Source: Anaerolineales bacterium (GTDB lineage: Bacteria > Chloroflexota > Anaerolineae > Anaerolineales > Villigracilaceae). Taken from it: a stretch of 64,000 nt of DNA. A model generated the notes under the pieces. It did no database searches. It was not told the origin of the DNA and saw only the letters and a list, made by a program, of their open reading frames with translations. Positions 43,372-52,089 of the stretch are shown one piece after another; position 1 is the stretch's first letter; the number at the start of each line of letters is the position of its first letter. The stretch spans positions 682,001 through 746,000 of the forward strand of contig JACKAW010000001.1 of assembly GCA_020634885.1 (NCBI GenBank), in the 5' to 3' direction. The position numbers and the translations under genes are program-made.

Positions 43372-44373
43372 TTGAAACTAGATGCCGCCCTCCCCCCCGT
43401 TCAACTAAAAGAGATTCCCGCCATTGCAAAAGCTGCCGAAGCGACTGGCTTTGCCGCATTGTGGACTCAAGAGACACAGCATGACCCCTTCCTGCCGCTG
43501 ACGCTGATCGCGGAACATTCATCCAAAATGGAAATGGGCACAGCCATTGCCGTATCGTTTGCGCGCTCACCCGCCAACCTTGCCTACACGGCATGGGATC
43601 TGGCGGCTCAGTCGAACGGACGATTCATCTTGGGTTTGGGCACACAGGTCAAAGCGCATATTGAGCGGCGCTTCGGCATGGCTTGGCCCGAGTCGGTGAC
43701 GGGCAAACTGCGCGAGCAGATTCAGGTCATCCGCGCCTTGTGGGATAGTTGGCAAAATGGTACGAAGTTAAATTTTCGCGGCGAGTATTACAAGATCACG
43801 CTCATGTCGCCGTTCTTTAACCCGGGCAAGATCGAGAACCCGAATATTCCCATTTATATTGCAGGAGTCAACACCGGTTTGGCAAGGCTTGCAGGCGAAA
43901 TGTGCGAAGGCTTCCATGCGCATCCGTTCAATAGTCCAAGGTATATGAACGAAGTCATCTTGCCCGCCATTGAAGAGGGGCTGCAAAAAAGCGGACGTAA
44001 ACGCAGCGACATCACTGTTTCGATGACGCCTTTCATTGCCACCACGCCGGAAGAAGAAGGCTTTGCACGGATGCAGGTCGCGTTCTACGCATCTACGCCA
44101 TCGTATAGAGCCGTAATGGATTTACATGGCTGGGGCGAAACAGCCGAAAAACTCTCCGGCTTTGCCTCCAAGGGTGAGTGGCATGAAATGCCCATGCTCA
44201 TCACAGATGAGATGTTGGGCGAGTTTTGCCTGATGACCACGCAGGAAAATCTTGCAAGTGACCTCAAGAAACGCTATAACGGCATTGCCGACCGCCTCAC
44301 ACTCTACACGCCGTTTGTCCCCGGCGAGAAGGATGCGTGGTGGAAGAATCTGGCGGGAGCGTTTAACGCGTAA
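43372..44373 (+). CDS. LLM-class flavin/F420-dependent oxidoreductase
   Basis: A 333-residue luciferase-like TIM-barrel protein. LDAALPPVQLKEIPAIAKAA opens the barrel, GRFILGLGTQVKAHIERRFG and PIYIAGVNTGLARLAGEMCE are signatures of the TIGR03617-type F420-dependent group. F420 or FMN could be the cofactor. The TTG at 43372 is the only plausible start before the first conserved residues. Three bases of a repeat tract supply the ribosome site. Substrate unknown. Confidence 0.85.
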   Translation: MKLDAALPPVQLKEIPAIAKAAEATGFAALWTQETQHDPFLPLTLIAEHSSKMEMGTAIAVSFARSPANLAYTAWDLAAQSNGRFILGLGTQVKAHIERRFGMAWPESVTGKLREQIQVIRALWDSWQNGTKLNFRGEYYKITLMSPFFNPGKIENPNIPIYIAGVNTGLARLAGEMCEGFHAHPFNSPRYMNEVILPAIEEGLQKSGRKRSDITVSMTPFIATTPEEEGFARMQVAFYASTPSYRAVMDLHGWGETAEKLSGFASKGEWHEMPMLITDEMLGEFCLMTTQENLASDLKKRYNGIADRLTLYTPFVPGEKDAWWKNLAGAFNA

Positions 44374-44380
44374 AATGTTC

Positions 44381-44399
44381 GGCGGGTTAAAAACCCGCC
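44381..44399. repeat. Short GC-rich palindrome
   Basis: GGCGGGTT (44381-44388) and AACCCGCC (44392-44399) pair perfectly around AAA, followed by CTAC. This is the GGCGGGTTTTTAACCCGCCCTAC form of dispersed repeat seen in many genomes. It lies just past the LLM gene stop and has no T-run, so it is not a canonical terminator. Confidence 0.6.
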
Positions 44400-44418
44400 C
44401 TACTGAAAAGAGAAACTT

Positions 44419-44748
44419 ATGAACTTCAACGACTACCAAAAAAGATCACGCGCCACGGCGCAATACCCCGCCATTGGACACCCCGTTATCTACCCGGCAC
44501 TCGGCTTGGTGAACGAAGCGGGCGAAGTGGCAGGCAAGATCAAAAAGATATTTCGAGATAAACAAGGCAACATCGGCGAAGCCGAGCGAGAAGCGCTCAA
44601 AGCCGAACTGGGCGACGTGCTTTGGTACATTGCCCAGGTTGCCACCGAACTTGATCTTCCGCTCGATGAAATTGCCGAAGCCAATCTCGCCAAACTTTTA
44701 GACCGTCAGGCGCGCGGCAAAATCCAAGGAGATGGCGATAACCGTTAA
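44419..44748 (+). CDS. MazG-like nucleotide pyrophosphohydrolase
   Basis: A 109-residue all-alpha NTP pyrophosphatase. NEAGEVAGKIKKIFRDKQGN and KAELGDVLWYIAQVATELDL carry the E-x-x-E and E-x-x-D metal motifs of MazG. It would hydrolyse non-canonical or excess nucleoside triphosphates to monophosphates. AGAGAAAC precedes the ATG. Directly abuts the SMR gene (stop-start contact). Confidence 0.87.
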   Translation: MNFNDYQKRSRATAQYPAIGHPVIYPALGLVNEAGEVAGKIKKIFRDKQGNIGEAEREALKAELGDVLWYIAQVATELDLPLDEIAEANLAKLLDRQARGKIQGDGDNR

Positions 44749-45081
44749 ATGAAAACCTTCATTGTCCTTTTCTTTGCGATCCTTAGCGAAGTCATCGCCA
44801 CTTCTGCATTGAAATTTTCAGAAGGCTTTAGCAAGCCCGTCCCAAGCGTCATTGTGATTGTGGGGTATGGGTTTTCTTTCTACCTGCTTTCCATCGCATT
44901 GAAAACCATGCCTATTGGCGTTGCGTACGCCATCTGGTCAGGTGTCGGGTTGATCCTCACCGTCATTGCAGGGATCATCCTCTGGCGCGAAACACTGGAC
45001 TGGGTGAAGGTCACCGGCATTGTACTCATCCTGGCAGGCATTGTGCTCATCAACGTCTTTTCAAGTTCCCCCGCTCATTAA
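44749..45081 (+). CDS. SMR-family multidrug transporter (EmrE-like)
   Basis: A 110-residue protein with four helices. Glu14 in AILSEVIATS is the proton/substrate carboxylate; YAIWSGVGLILTVIAGIILW contains the helix 3 signature and the conserved Trp. It exports cationic compounds by proton antiport, possibly a guanidinium exporter, since many EmrE-like proteins are. Starts right after the MazG-like stop with no gap. Confidence 0.92.
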   Translation: MKTFIVLFFAILSEVIATSALKFSEGFSKPVPSVIVIVGYGFSFYLLSIALKTMPIGVAYAIWSGVGLILTVIAGIILWRETLDWVKVTGIVLILAGIVLINVFSSSPAH

Positions 45082-45098
45082 ATTCAAATCCTTCGCAA

Positions 45099-46340
45099 TT
45101 ATGGCGCTACTGCAAATAGACATTTGAGGTATGCGCCTTCTTTGTATGAGGTGGGATGATCCAACGCGTGACCGGTCCGTTCGATCTCTTTCAGCGGACG
45201 TCCCGCTTCTTGCGCGGCTTTGTGAATGGTGTTGAAAAAATCGTCGGCGCTGACGCGGCTGGAGCAGGAGGCTTGCACGAGAATGCCGCCGCGTTTGAGT
45301 ACACCCAGCCCCAAAAGCGTGAGGCGACGATAGGCGTTGAGCGCGGTTTCGATCTGTGATTGATTCTGCGCGAACATGGGCGGGTCGAGGATGACGATAT
45401 CAAATTTTTTCCCCACAGATTTCATTTGAGCGAGAGCTTCAAAGGCATCCTGGTCGAGCGTTTCAAATGTTGCGCTGCGGATGTTGGCTCGGTGCTGGTT
45501 GTGTTGAATGTTTCGCAGGGTGGCTTGCGTGGCGGGTGTGCTGAAGTCTACGCTGGTGACTTCGGTCGCGCCGCCGTCAGCTGCGTATAGTGAAAAGCCG
45601 CCGGTATAAGAAAAGACGTTCAAGACCGACTTGTTTTTAGATACATTCCGCACCCTGACGCGGTTCTCACGCTGATCGAGGAAGAAGCCGGTCTTTTGCC
45701 CGTTGATTGGATCACACTCAAAGGTGATGCCATTCTCTTTGAACAGAATCAAGCCTTCGGGAGTCTGAGGCGTGAGCGTCATTCCATCGGTGAGACCGTG
45801 CAGGTGTTTGGTCTGTTTGGTAAGTGAGCGGCTGAGTCTTAATATCAAATGCGTGAAGGGTTGTTTTTTTGCGAGCGCTGAAAAAATATCGTTGAGGTGC
45901 GGAATCCATGCCGGGGTGTAAAGTTTCAGCACGAGGGTTTCGGCGTAACGATCTATGACCATGCCGGGCAATCCGTCGTTCTCGCCGTGGATGAGGCGGT
46001 AGCCATTGGTTTCGTGTTGATTAAGCGGCGCACGGATGTCGGCGGCAGTTTTTATTTTTTCAGTGAACCAGTTCACATCAATGGTCGCTGGTTTTATTTT
46101 TTGCAAAATGCGCACACGGATTGTGGAGGTGGGGTCATACAAACCGACAGCGAGAAAGCGGCGCTTGTCATCGAAGATCACGGCAAGGTCGCCGGGGTTG
46201 CCTTCGCGGCTTTGCTCGGTGATGGATTGATCGAAGACCCAGGGGTGTCCCTGCTTGAGAGCACGCTCGGCGGGTGCGGTGAGGTGTAAGGCAATGCGCT
46301 TCGATGAAGGTTTTGGGAGTTTCAACTGTATGACGGTCAT
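45099..46340 (-). CDS. rlmI: RlmI-type 23S rRNA cytosine methyltransferase
   Basis: A 413-residue class I SAM enzyme. The N terminus holds a PUA-like domain (HPWVFDQSITEQSREGNPGD); GFFLDQRENRVRVRNVSKNK, VLNVFSYTGGFSLYAADGGA is the SAM-binding motif; VILDPPMFAQ is motif IV, and VQASCSSRVS supplies the catalytic Cys. These are the marks of RlmI/RlmK-like m5C methyltransferases (C1962 in E. coli). The ATG at 46340 is chosen over a longer frame. It converges with the SMR gene with 17 bp between stops. Confidence 0.85.
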   Translation of the reverse strand: MTVIQLKLPKPSSKRIALHLTAPAERALKQGHPWVFDQSITEQSREGNPGDLAVIFDDKRRFLAVGLYDPTSTIRVRILQKIKPATIDVNWFTEKIKTAADIRAPLNQHETNGYRLIHGENDGLPGMVIDRYAETLVLKLYTPAWIPHLNDIFSALAKKQPFTHLILRLSRSLTKQTKHLHGLTDGMTLTPQTPEGLILFKENGITFECDPINGQKTGFFLDQRENRVRVRNVSKNKSVLNVFSYTGGFSLYAADGGATEVTSVDFSTPATQATLRNIQHNQHRANIRSATFETLDQDAFEALAQMKSVGKKFDIVILDPPMFAQNQSQIETALNAYRRLTLLGLGVLKRGGILVQASCSSRVSADDFFNTIHKAAQEAGRPLKEIERTGHALDHPTSYKEGAYLKCLFAVAP

Positions 46341-46419
46341 TAGGAATACAAGTATCTTACTATAACAGGCGTACTCGAAACCGTCGGCGGTCAATTGCTA
46401 AAAAGAGGAATGATTGTAC

Positions 46420-46480
46420 GTAGGGGCGACCCGTCGAGGTTTTACATGCCATACTCTTTTGAAGCAAGGGTCGCCCCTAC
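46420..46480. repeat. Dispersed inverted repeat GTAGGGGCGACCC
   Basis: GTAGGGGCGACCC (46420-46432) and GGGTCGCCCCTAC (46468-46480) are a perfect 13-bp inverted repeat with a 35-nt centre. It belongs to a palindrome family common in Chloroflexota and cyanobacteria. It lies between the divergently placed RlmI-type gene and the PhzF gene stop, where no gene is found. Confidence 0.8.
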
Positions 46481-46493
46481 TGCGTAACATCAA

Positions 46494-47324
46494 TTACTCA
46501 ATATGCCGCACTTCACCGCTGACCGAAATGCTTTCACTTGCTTTTGGCGTGAAAGAGACATTCAAGCGCGAAGGCACACCCATATCTTCACCTTGTAAGA
46601 TGGTGAAGGTCTTTGAGCCTTTCCAACCGATGTCACGCAGATAACCTGCCAACGCCGCCGCGGCTGCCCCAGTGGCTGGGTCTTCGTAGACTCCGCCCGC
46701 CGCGAAGGGGTTGCGGGAATGAATGACCGAATCCGATTCCTGCCACAACAAACTGATGGTAATGAGTCCTTCGTCCATCATCAAGGCGCGGACTGTATCG
46801 AAGTCATATTTCATGTTCGCAAGTGTTGCGCGATCTTTAACGAAGAGAATTAAATGCTTTGCGCCTGCACCAGCAATGCAAATGGGGAAGTTCGGGTCAA
46901 GTTGGGCACGGTCTATGTGAAAGCCAGCGAGGACTTGGGCGACAAAATCGGTCGGCGCTTCTTTTGACCATGTCTCCGGGGATTGAAGTGTGGCAGCCAT
47001 TCCAAAGTCCGTTTTTGAGGCGCGGACAGTGATGGTGCTGTCGTTGAGAATCAGTTTATACGTCCCTTCACCGAAGCGTTCTCCCAAAGCCGCTCCTAGT
47101 GCAATGGTGGCATGACCGCAAAAAGGCACTTCCAACTCCGGCGCAAAATAGCGGACTCTCCAGCCGTCCTCTTGTTTCACCAGGAACGCCGTCTCTGAAT
47201 AGCCCACTTCCTTTGCAATCGCCATCATCTCTTCGGGAGAGGGCATGGAGTCGTAGAAAGCAACTCCGGCGGGGTTGCCGCCTTGTCCGTTCTTGGAAAA
47301 AGCAGCCAGTCTTAATACATTCAT
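46494..47324 (-). CDS. PhzF-family isomerase
   Basis: A 276-residue two-domain protein. FSKNGQGGNPAGV near residue 9 is the N-terminal motif and MPSPEEMMAIAKEVGYSETA carries the catalytic Glu (SETAF). FCGHATIALGAAL is the conserved second motif, and DPATGAAAAALAGYL the C-terminal one. The family includes phenazine PhzF and amino acid epimerases/isomerases; no phenazine genes are present, so the substrate is unknown. AGGAGAC precedes the ATG. Confidence 0.93.
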   Translation of the reverse strand: MNVLRLAAFSKNGQGGNPAGVAFYDSMPSPEEMMAIAKEVGYSETAFLVKQEDGWRVRYFAPELEVPFCGHATIALGAALGERFGEGTYKLILNDSTITVRASKTDFGMAATLQSPETWSKEAPTDFVAQVLAGFHIDRAQLDPNFPICIAGAGAKHLILFVKDRATLANMKYDFDTVRALMMDEGLITISLLWQESDSVIHSRNPFAAGGVYEDPATGAAAAALAGYLRDIGWKGSKTFTILQGEDMGVPSRLNVSFTPKASESISVSGEVRHIE

Positions 47325-47332
47325 AGTGTCTC

Positions 47333-47872
47333 CTATAGATCTAAAACTTGTTTCCAGTTTTGCCAGGTTAGTCTTTTTCGGTTAATGTCCCGATTATACG
47401 GACGGTCATACAAAATATGTTCCCACATCGGCGTAGGCTCTGCACCTGTGATGACCGGCTTGTCATCGATCAAAATATCGCCTTTCACCAGAGTCTTATC
47501 TTTGGTGAGGACGATTCGGTTTGTCCACTCAGGACCGAAATGCTGGTCTACCCATTCGTATTTTTCCAAGACACAATTCTTGTATGCCGTGAGCGGACTT
47601 GTGCAAAAGAAGATCTCCAAACCCAATTGCGCCATGGTCTTTACGGCATCAATTCCTCCCGGCATAGGCATGATATTGCGAAAAAAGCCGGGTTCCAGAT
47701 AAATATCTTCCACCAGATTCTGCAACTCTTTTGGGTAAGACTCTTTTACATAAAAAATTTTACGATCTTCAAGCGGAACATACATTTTCTCAGGGTGCCG
47801 CTCCTGCCAGCGCTTCAAAAATTCCGCATCAAAATCTGCCAGCACATCGTCCATATCGACCAATATTCTCAT
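47333..47872 (-). CDS. 5'(3')-deoxyribonucleotidase (NT5C type)
   Basis: A 179-residue HAD-fold phosphatase. RILVDMDDVLADFDAEFLKR is the DxDxV motif I with both catalytic Asp residues, and DILIDDKPVITGAEPTPMWE carries the DD motif IV. The family dephosphorylates deoxynucleoside monophosphates. The ATG at 47872 is chosen because the frame upstream reads into the sdhB terminator. No ribosome site is strong. Head-to-tail with PhzF (8 bp). Confidence 0.85.
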   Translation of the reverse strand: MRILVDMDDVLADFDAEFLKRWQERHPEKMYVPLEDRKIFYVKESYPKELQNLVEDIYLEPGFFRNIMPMPGGIDAVKTMAQLGLEIFFCTSPLTAYKNCVLEKYEWVDQHFGPEWTNRIVLTKDKTLVKGDILIDDKPVITGAEPTPMWEHILYDRPYNRDINRKRLTWQNWKQVLDL

Positions 47873-47913
47873 TAAACATATTCCTTTCGCCGCGATTGTA
47901 ATGGAAATAAAAA

Positions 47914-47941
47914 CAAGCCGCATCCTCACAGATGCGGCTTG
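47914..47941 (-). terminator. Terminator of the sdhCDAB operon
   Basis: CAAGCCGCATC pairs with GATGCGGCTTG around CTCACA, 20 bp past the sdhB stop. On the minus strand it is followed by TTTTTATTT. Confidence 0.9.
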
Positions 47942-47961
47942 CCTATTCACTATTAACTATC

Positions 47962-48669
47962 TTAATCCAGCTTGCCGGTGATCATCGCCATCTTTACTTC
48001 GCCGATGGCTTTTGTCACCTTGATCTCACGCGGACATGCCTCGGTGCAGTTGTACGCGGTGTGACAGCGGGCGATGCCATCCGTCTCGGCGAGGATGTTC
48101 AAGCGCTCGTCAGCAGCCTGGTCACGGCTATCGAAAATGAAGCGGTGTGCGCTTACGATGGCGGCGGGACCATAGTATTCGCCGTTTGCCCAATACGAAG
48201 GGCAGGAGGTGGTACAGCACGCACACAGGATGCATTTGGTAGTTTCATCGAAACGGGCGCGTTCTTCCTGGCTTTGCAAACGTTCCCGCCCGTTCTCAGG
48301 GATGGGGTCTTCGTTGATAAAGTACGGCAGCATCTTCTTGTAGTTATCAAAGAAGGGTTCCATGTCTGAGATCAGGTCTTTTTTGATCGGCAGCCCAAGG
48401 ATCGGCTCCACGGTGATATTTGCGCCGGTATCACGCACAAGGGTTTTGCACGCCAGCATATTGCGTCCGTTAATACGCATGGCATCTGAACCGCAAACCC
48501 CATGAGCGCATGAACGGCGGAAGGATAATGTGCCGTCCACCTTGCCTTTGATGTATTCCAGCACATCGAGCACACGATCATTCTCGTGTGCCTCCACTTT
48601 ATAGGTCACATAATTACCACGCTGATCTTTTTCCGGGTTGTAACGAAAAATCTTAACTGTAATTTCCAT
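47962..48669 (-). CDS. sdhB: Succinate dehydrogenase iron-sulfur subunit
   Basis: A 235-residue protein. CAHGVCGSDAMRINGRNMLAC holds the [2Fe-2S] cluster; CILCACCTTSCPSYW and CHTAYNCTEACPREI hold the [4Fe-4S] and [3Fe-4S] clusters. It passes electrons from the flavin of SdhA to the heme b and quinone of SdhCD. Fourth gene of sdhCDAB, 8 bp past sdhA, with a strong terminator downstream. Length is usual. Confidence 0.96.
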   Translation of the reverse strand: MEITVKIFRYNPEKDQRGNYVTYKVEAHENDRVLDVLEYIKGKVDGTLSFRRSCAHGVCGSDAMRINGRNMLACKTLVRDTGANITVEPILGLPIKKDLISDMEPFFDNYKKMLPYFINEDPIPENGRERLQSQEERARFDETTKCILCACCTTSCPSYWANGEYYGPAAIVSAHRFIFDSRDQAADERLNILAETDGIARCHTAYNCTEACPREIKVTKAIGEVKMAMITGKLD

Positions 48670-48677
48670 ACTGACCT

Positions 48678-50471
48678 CTAATAAACTCTTGCCTTCGGTT
48701 GGTATTTGGTAATGACAACCGGCTTGTAATGGATCTTAAGTTCACCGTTCTGTTTGGTCACGAGGGTGTGCTTCAACCATTCTTTATCATCGCGTTCGGG
48801 GTAATCTTCGCGCGAATGTCCGCCGCGGCTTTCCTTGCGGTTGAGGGCGCTTACCGCCACCACCTCAGCAACCTCTAAAAGATTGCCAAGTTCCCACGCG
48901 TTCAAAAGCTCGGTATTGAACACCTTGCCGGTATCGGTAACCTTTACATCCTTGAAACGCTTTTGAAGTTCGCGCACTTTTTCGAGCGCGGCAGCCATAT
49001 CTTTTTCATTGCGATAGATGCCCACATCCTCGAACATGACCTGCTTCAATTCGTTGGATATATCGAACGCGTTCTCCCTGCCCGAACCGTTGTGCAGCGC
49101 CTCAAAATTGGACATGGAAGCGGATTCAGCATCCTCGGGCATTTTCTCAAATTCAGCCTGCTTCGCATACTCTGCCGCACGCAGCCCCGCATGTTTCCCA
49201 AAGACGACCAGATCCAGAAGCGAGTTGGTTCCCAAACGGTTCGCGCCGTGGACAGATACACAAGCGCATTCGCCTGCCGCATACAAGCCAGGAACGGTCG
49301 TGCCTTTGTCATCCACCACCACCTCACCGTACTTGTTGGTGGGAATACCGCCCATCGTGTAATGAGCCGTCGGTTGAATGGGCATCATTTGAGTGATCGG
49401 GTCCACACCGAGGTACACACGGCAGAAGTCGATGATATCGGGCAGTTTGGCAAGCACCTGCTCACCGGTGATATTGTAGGGAGAGCCATCCGGGTTGGTG
49501 CGTCCATCCAGGGCGGCAAATTTATTTACACTTTCGGGGCGCACATCCAGGTAGACGTAGTTCTTGCCGTCCACGCCGTTGCCTGCTTTAATTTCGGTGT
49601 AGATCGCGCGGGAAACTACATCGCGTGAAGCGAGGTCTTTTACGGTAGGCGCATATTTCGGCATGAAACGTTCGCCCTTGCCGTTGATCAAAATGCCGCC
49701 TTCACCGCGCACGCCTTCGGTAATGAGAATGCCCAGCTTATAAATGCCGGTGGGGTGAAATTGGAAGAACTCCATATCCTGAAGCGGAACGCCATGGCGG
49801 AGCAGGATCGCCGCGCCATCGCCGGTATAGGCATACGCATTCGAGGTCACTTCAAAAATGCGTCCGTGCCCGCCGGTGGCGAAGATGATCGCCTTGGCAT
49901 GGAAGGTATGCAACTCGCCGGTGGCAAGCTCCACAGCCACCACACCCGCCGCCTTGCCATTGACCATGATGAAATCCAGAACCTGGAATTCATCGAAGAA
50001 ATTGACCTCATTCTTCAAACACTGCTGGTACAGGGTCTGAAGGATCATGTGACCGGTGCGGTCGGCGGCATGAGCCGCACGGCGCACGGGTTTGCCGGTC
50101 TCATTATTGGTATGCCCGCCAAACGGACGCTGGGAAATCTTCCCCTCCGGTGTGCGGTCAAATGGCAGACCCATGTGTTCCAACTCAAGCACTGCGTCAA
50201 TCGCTTCGCTGGTCATAAATTCAATGGCATCCTGATCGCCAAGGTAATCAGATCCCTTGACCGTATCATAGGTATGCCATTCCGGTTTATCTTCTTCATA
50301 ATTACCCAACGCAGCAGAGATGCCCCCCTGCGCCGCGCCGGTATGTGAACGAGTGGGATACAACTTGCTAATGATCGCCGTCTTCGCGCCGCGAGATGCG
50401 TACAAGCCCGCCATGAGCCCCGCCCCGCCCGCGCCAACCACGATCACTTCAAACTGATGAACTTTTGCCAT
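48678..50471 (-). CDS. sdhA: Succinate dehydrogenase flavoprotein subunit
   Basis: A 597-residue FAD protein. VGAGGAGLMAGLYASRGAKT binds FAD; SHTGAAQGGISAALGN carries the His for covalent FAD; the catalytic arginine segment lies later at GANRLGTNSLLDLVVFGKHA. It oxidises succinate to fumarate in the TCA cycle. HTNNETGKPVRRAAHAADRT and FHPTGIYKLGILITEGVRGE are family blocks. Starts 57 bp after the sdhD stop on the minus strand. Confidence 0.97.
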   Translation of the reverse strand: MAKVHQFEVIVVGAGGAGLMAGLYASRGAKTAIISKLYPTRSHTGAAQGGISAALGNYEEDKPEWHTYDTVKGSDYLGDQDAIEFMTSEAIDAVLELEHMGLPFDRTPEGKISQRPFGGHTNNETGKPVRRAAHAADRTGHMILQTLYQQCLKNEVNFFDEFQVLDFIMVNGKAAGVVAVELATGELHTFHAKAIIFATGGHGRIFEVTSNAYAYTGDGAAILLRHGVPLQDMEFFQFHPTGIYKLGILITEGVRGEGGILINGKGERFMPKYAPTVKDLASRDVVSRAIYTEIKAGNGVDGKNYVYLDVRPESVNKFAALDGRTNPDGSPYNITGEQVLAKLPDIIDFCRVYLGVDPITQMMPIQPTAHYTMGGIPTNKYGEVVVDDKGTTVPGLYAAGECACVSVHGANRLGTNSLLDLVVFGKHAGLRAAEYAKQAEFEKMPEDAESASMSNFEALHNGSGRENAFDISNELKQVMFEDVGIYRNEKDMAAALEKVRELQKRFKDVKVTDTGKVFNTELLNAWELGNLLEVAEVVAVSALNRKESRGGHSREDYPERDDKEWLKHTLVTKQNGELKIHYKPVVITKYQPKARVY

Positions 50472-50528
50472 GAATTACTCCTGAGATCAACACGATAAAG
50501 GAAAAATATCCTTTTACCCTGGCAGAAT

Positions 50529-50963
50529 TTACGAAGTCCAAATGATGTATGCGCCCATGAGACTCATGGAAGCCATCATCACCATACTGATAAAACGGAC
50601 GATCTTGCGTCCGCGTTCACTGGCGATGTAATCATCCGCGATTACGACCAGCCCATGTACACCATGGGCAGTTGCCACCAACAAAAGCGCGATTGCCACC
50701 AGTTTCCAGAAAATGGTCATCCACGGGGCAAGGTCGGGAATATTGGTGCTTTGAACATGAGAAACATTTGGCATGAACGCCCAGCGCATTACATCCGCAA
50801 GGTTCATCTGGTATCTTGCACCCATTACCAGAGCGCCGATCAAAGCGAACAGGATAAGGGCATACATGGCAAGCGCAGAAAGGCGGGTGAAGATCCACAT
50901 CTGTGTCTCGAAACTCATCATGCCGCGCTGTTTTAGGGAAAGCTTTCTTGTCTTTGTTGTCAT
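50529..50963 (-). CDS. sdhD: Succinate dehydrogenase membrane anchor (SdhD type)
   Basis: A 144-residue protein with three helices: LSALAMYALILFALIGALVM, WMTIFWKLVAIALLLVATAH and FISMVMMASMSLMGAYIIW. Histidines in ATAHGVHGL could ligate heme b. The ATG at 50963 lies 5 nt after the sdhC stop; a longer frame to 51083 overlaps sdhC in another frame. Anchors SdhAB to the membrane. Confidence 0.85.
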   Translation of the reverse strand: MTTKTRKLSLKQRGMMSFETQMWIFTRLSALAMYALILFALIGALVMGARYQMNLADVMRWAFMPNVSHVQSTNIPDLAPWMTIFWKLVAIALLLVATAHGVHGLVVIADDYIASERGRKIVRFISMVMMASMSLMGAYIIWTS

Positions 50964-50968
50964 CTTAC

Positions 50969-51343
50969 TCAGCCTCCCGCCCCAACACGAACGATCACAT
51001 ATACGGCTATCAAATAGAGGGGAATGAATACCGCCCACTCGATCCAGATCGCCTCGGTCTGATAATCCAACAACTTGGGCCACAGGTCCAGAATGGTGAT
51101 GCGCAAACCGTTAATGGCATGGAATAACACACAAAAATAAATGAATACCTGGAACGCCCAGTGTTCATAGATCCCATTCAATGTACCGCCGAACCTGCCG
51201 CCAAAAAATGAAGCCAGAATGTGCATGGTGATAAAGATACCCATGCCCAACCCGCCAATACGGTGCAGGATAAAGGTCAAATACCCGGCTGGACCGCGAT
51301 AACGCAAGCCCGCAGCAAGGCTGACATCCCGTTTCAAACCCAT
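50969..51343 (-). CDS. sdhC: Succinate dehydrogenase cytochrome b subunit
   Basis: A 124-residue protein, the first of the operon, with helices in YLTFILHRIGGLGMGIFITM, FIYFCVLFHAINGLRITILD and WAVFIPLYLIAVYVIVRVGA. HRIGG carries the quinone-site His/Arg and LFHAINGLR the probable heme His. It reduces quinone with electrons from SdhB. Divergent from the Rieske gene across a 245-bp gap. Confidence 0.85.
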   Translation of the reverse strand: MGLKRDVSLAAGLRYRGPAGYLTFILHRIGGLGMGIFITMHILASFFGGRFGGTLNGIYEHWAFQVFIYFCVLFHAINGLRITILDLWPKLLDYQTEAIWIEWAVFIPLYLIAVYVIVRVGAGG

Positions 51344-51467
51344 GATTGCCTCCGTGGTGAAATTTATTACAAGCGCTGATTTTACCCGCTATCTTTCAAA
51401 AGTTTAAGTGAAAAGCAGGATATATTGAAACATGACAAAAATCCTGTAAATTTCATTCCTGCCGTCC

Positions 51468-51497
51468 TATAATAACGGGAACAATGACCCGTATAAT
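51468..51497 (+). promoter_or_regulatory. Two TATAAT elements upstream of the Rieske gene
   Basis: Perfect TATAAT hexamers at 51468-51473 and 51492-51497 in the 245-bp sdhC/Rieske region. Neither has a convincing -35, so a regulator-dependent promoter is possible. The gap (51344-51588) otherwise holds no gene. Confidence 0.4.
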
Positions 51498-51588
51498 CCA
51501 ATTCCAAAACCATTTTTGACCGAAAAATTCCCATCCTTATTTGAGAGTCAGTTTGCAAGCATACTAACCATCCCATCAGGAGGCGCCA

Positions 51589-52086
51589 ATGTCTGGTTCG
51601 CACGAGTTATCCCGCCGTGATTTCATCAAAGTGACGACGGGGATCGTTGGAGGTTTGATCGGCACAATGATCGGTCTACCCTCCATTTTCTACCTGATCG
51701 ATCCTGCGCTACGCGAGGGCGGCAAAGAAGCATGGATCCCCATCGGCAAATTTGAAAATATGCAGGTCAACAAACCCTACCCGTTCACATTTACACGGGT
51801 TCAAGTTAACGGGTGGGAACGCACCGCAAGCTCATTCGGCGGATACGCCATCCGCAAATCAGATGCTCCCGAAAGTCTGCTCATCTTGAACAGTCGCTGC
51901 ACGCATCTTTCATGCACCGTAAACTGGTCTGAAGAGGGGAACGTGTTTCACTGCCCATGCCATGATGCCGCATTCGATATTGACGGCGAGGTCGTAGACG
52001 GACCGCCCCCGCGCGCACTCGACGTTTACGAAGAATACCGCCTCACTGAAGACGGCACCATCGAAATATTCTTTAAGGAAAGCTAA
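51589..52086 (+). CDS. Rieske Fe-S protein of the cytochrome bc complex
   Basis: A 165-residue protein with a twin-arginine-like start (SRRDFIKVTTGIVGGLIGTM) and one transmembrane anchor. CTHLSC (from residue 104) and CPCHDAAFD (from 122) bind the [2Fe-2S] cluster with two Cys and two His. It takes electrons from quinol and passes them to cytochrome c. GGAGGC is 7 nt before the ATG. First gene of the three-gene quinol oxidase operon. Confidence 0.95.
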   Translation: MSGSHELSRRDFIKVTTGIVGGLIGTMIGLPSIFYLIDPALREGGKEAWIPIGKFENMQVNKPYPFTFTRVQVNGWERTASSFGGYAIRKSDAPESLLILNSRCTHLSCTVNWSEEGNVFHCPCHDAAFDIDGEVVDGPPPRALDVYEEYRLTEDGTIEIFFKES

Positions 52087-52089
52087 ACC

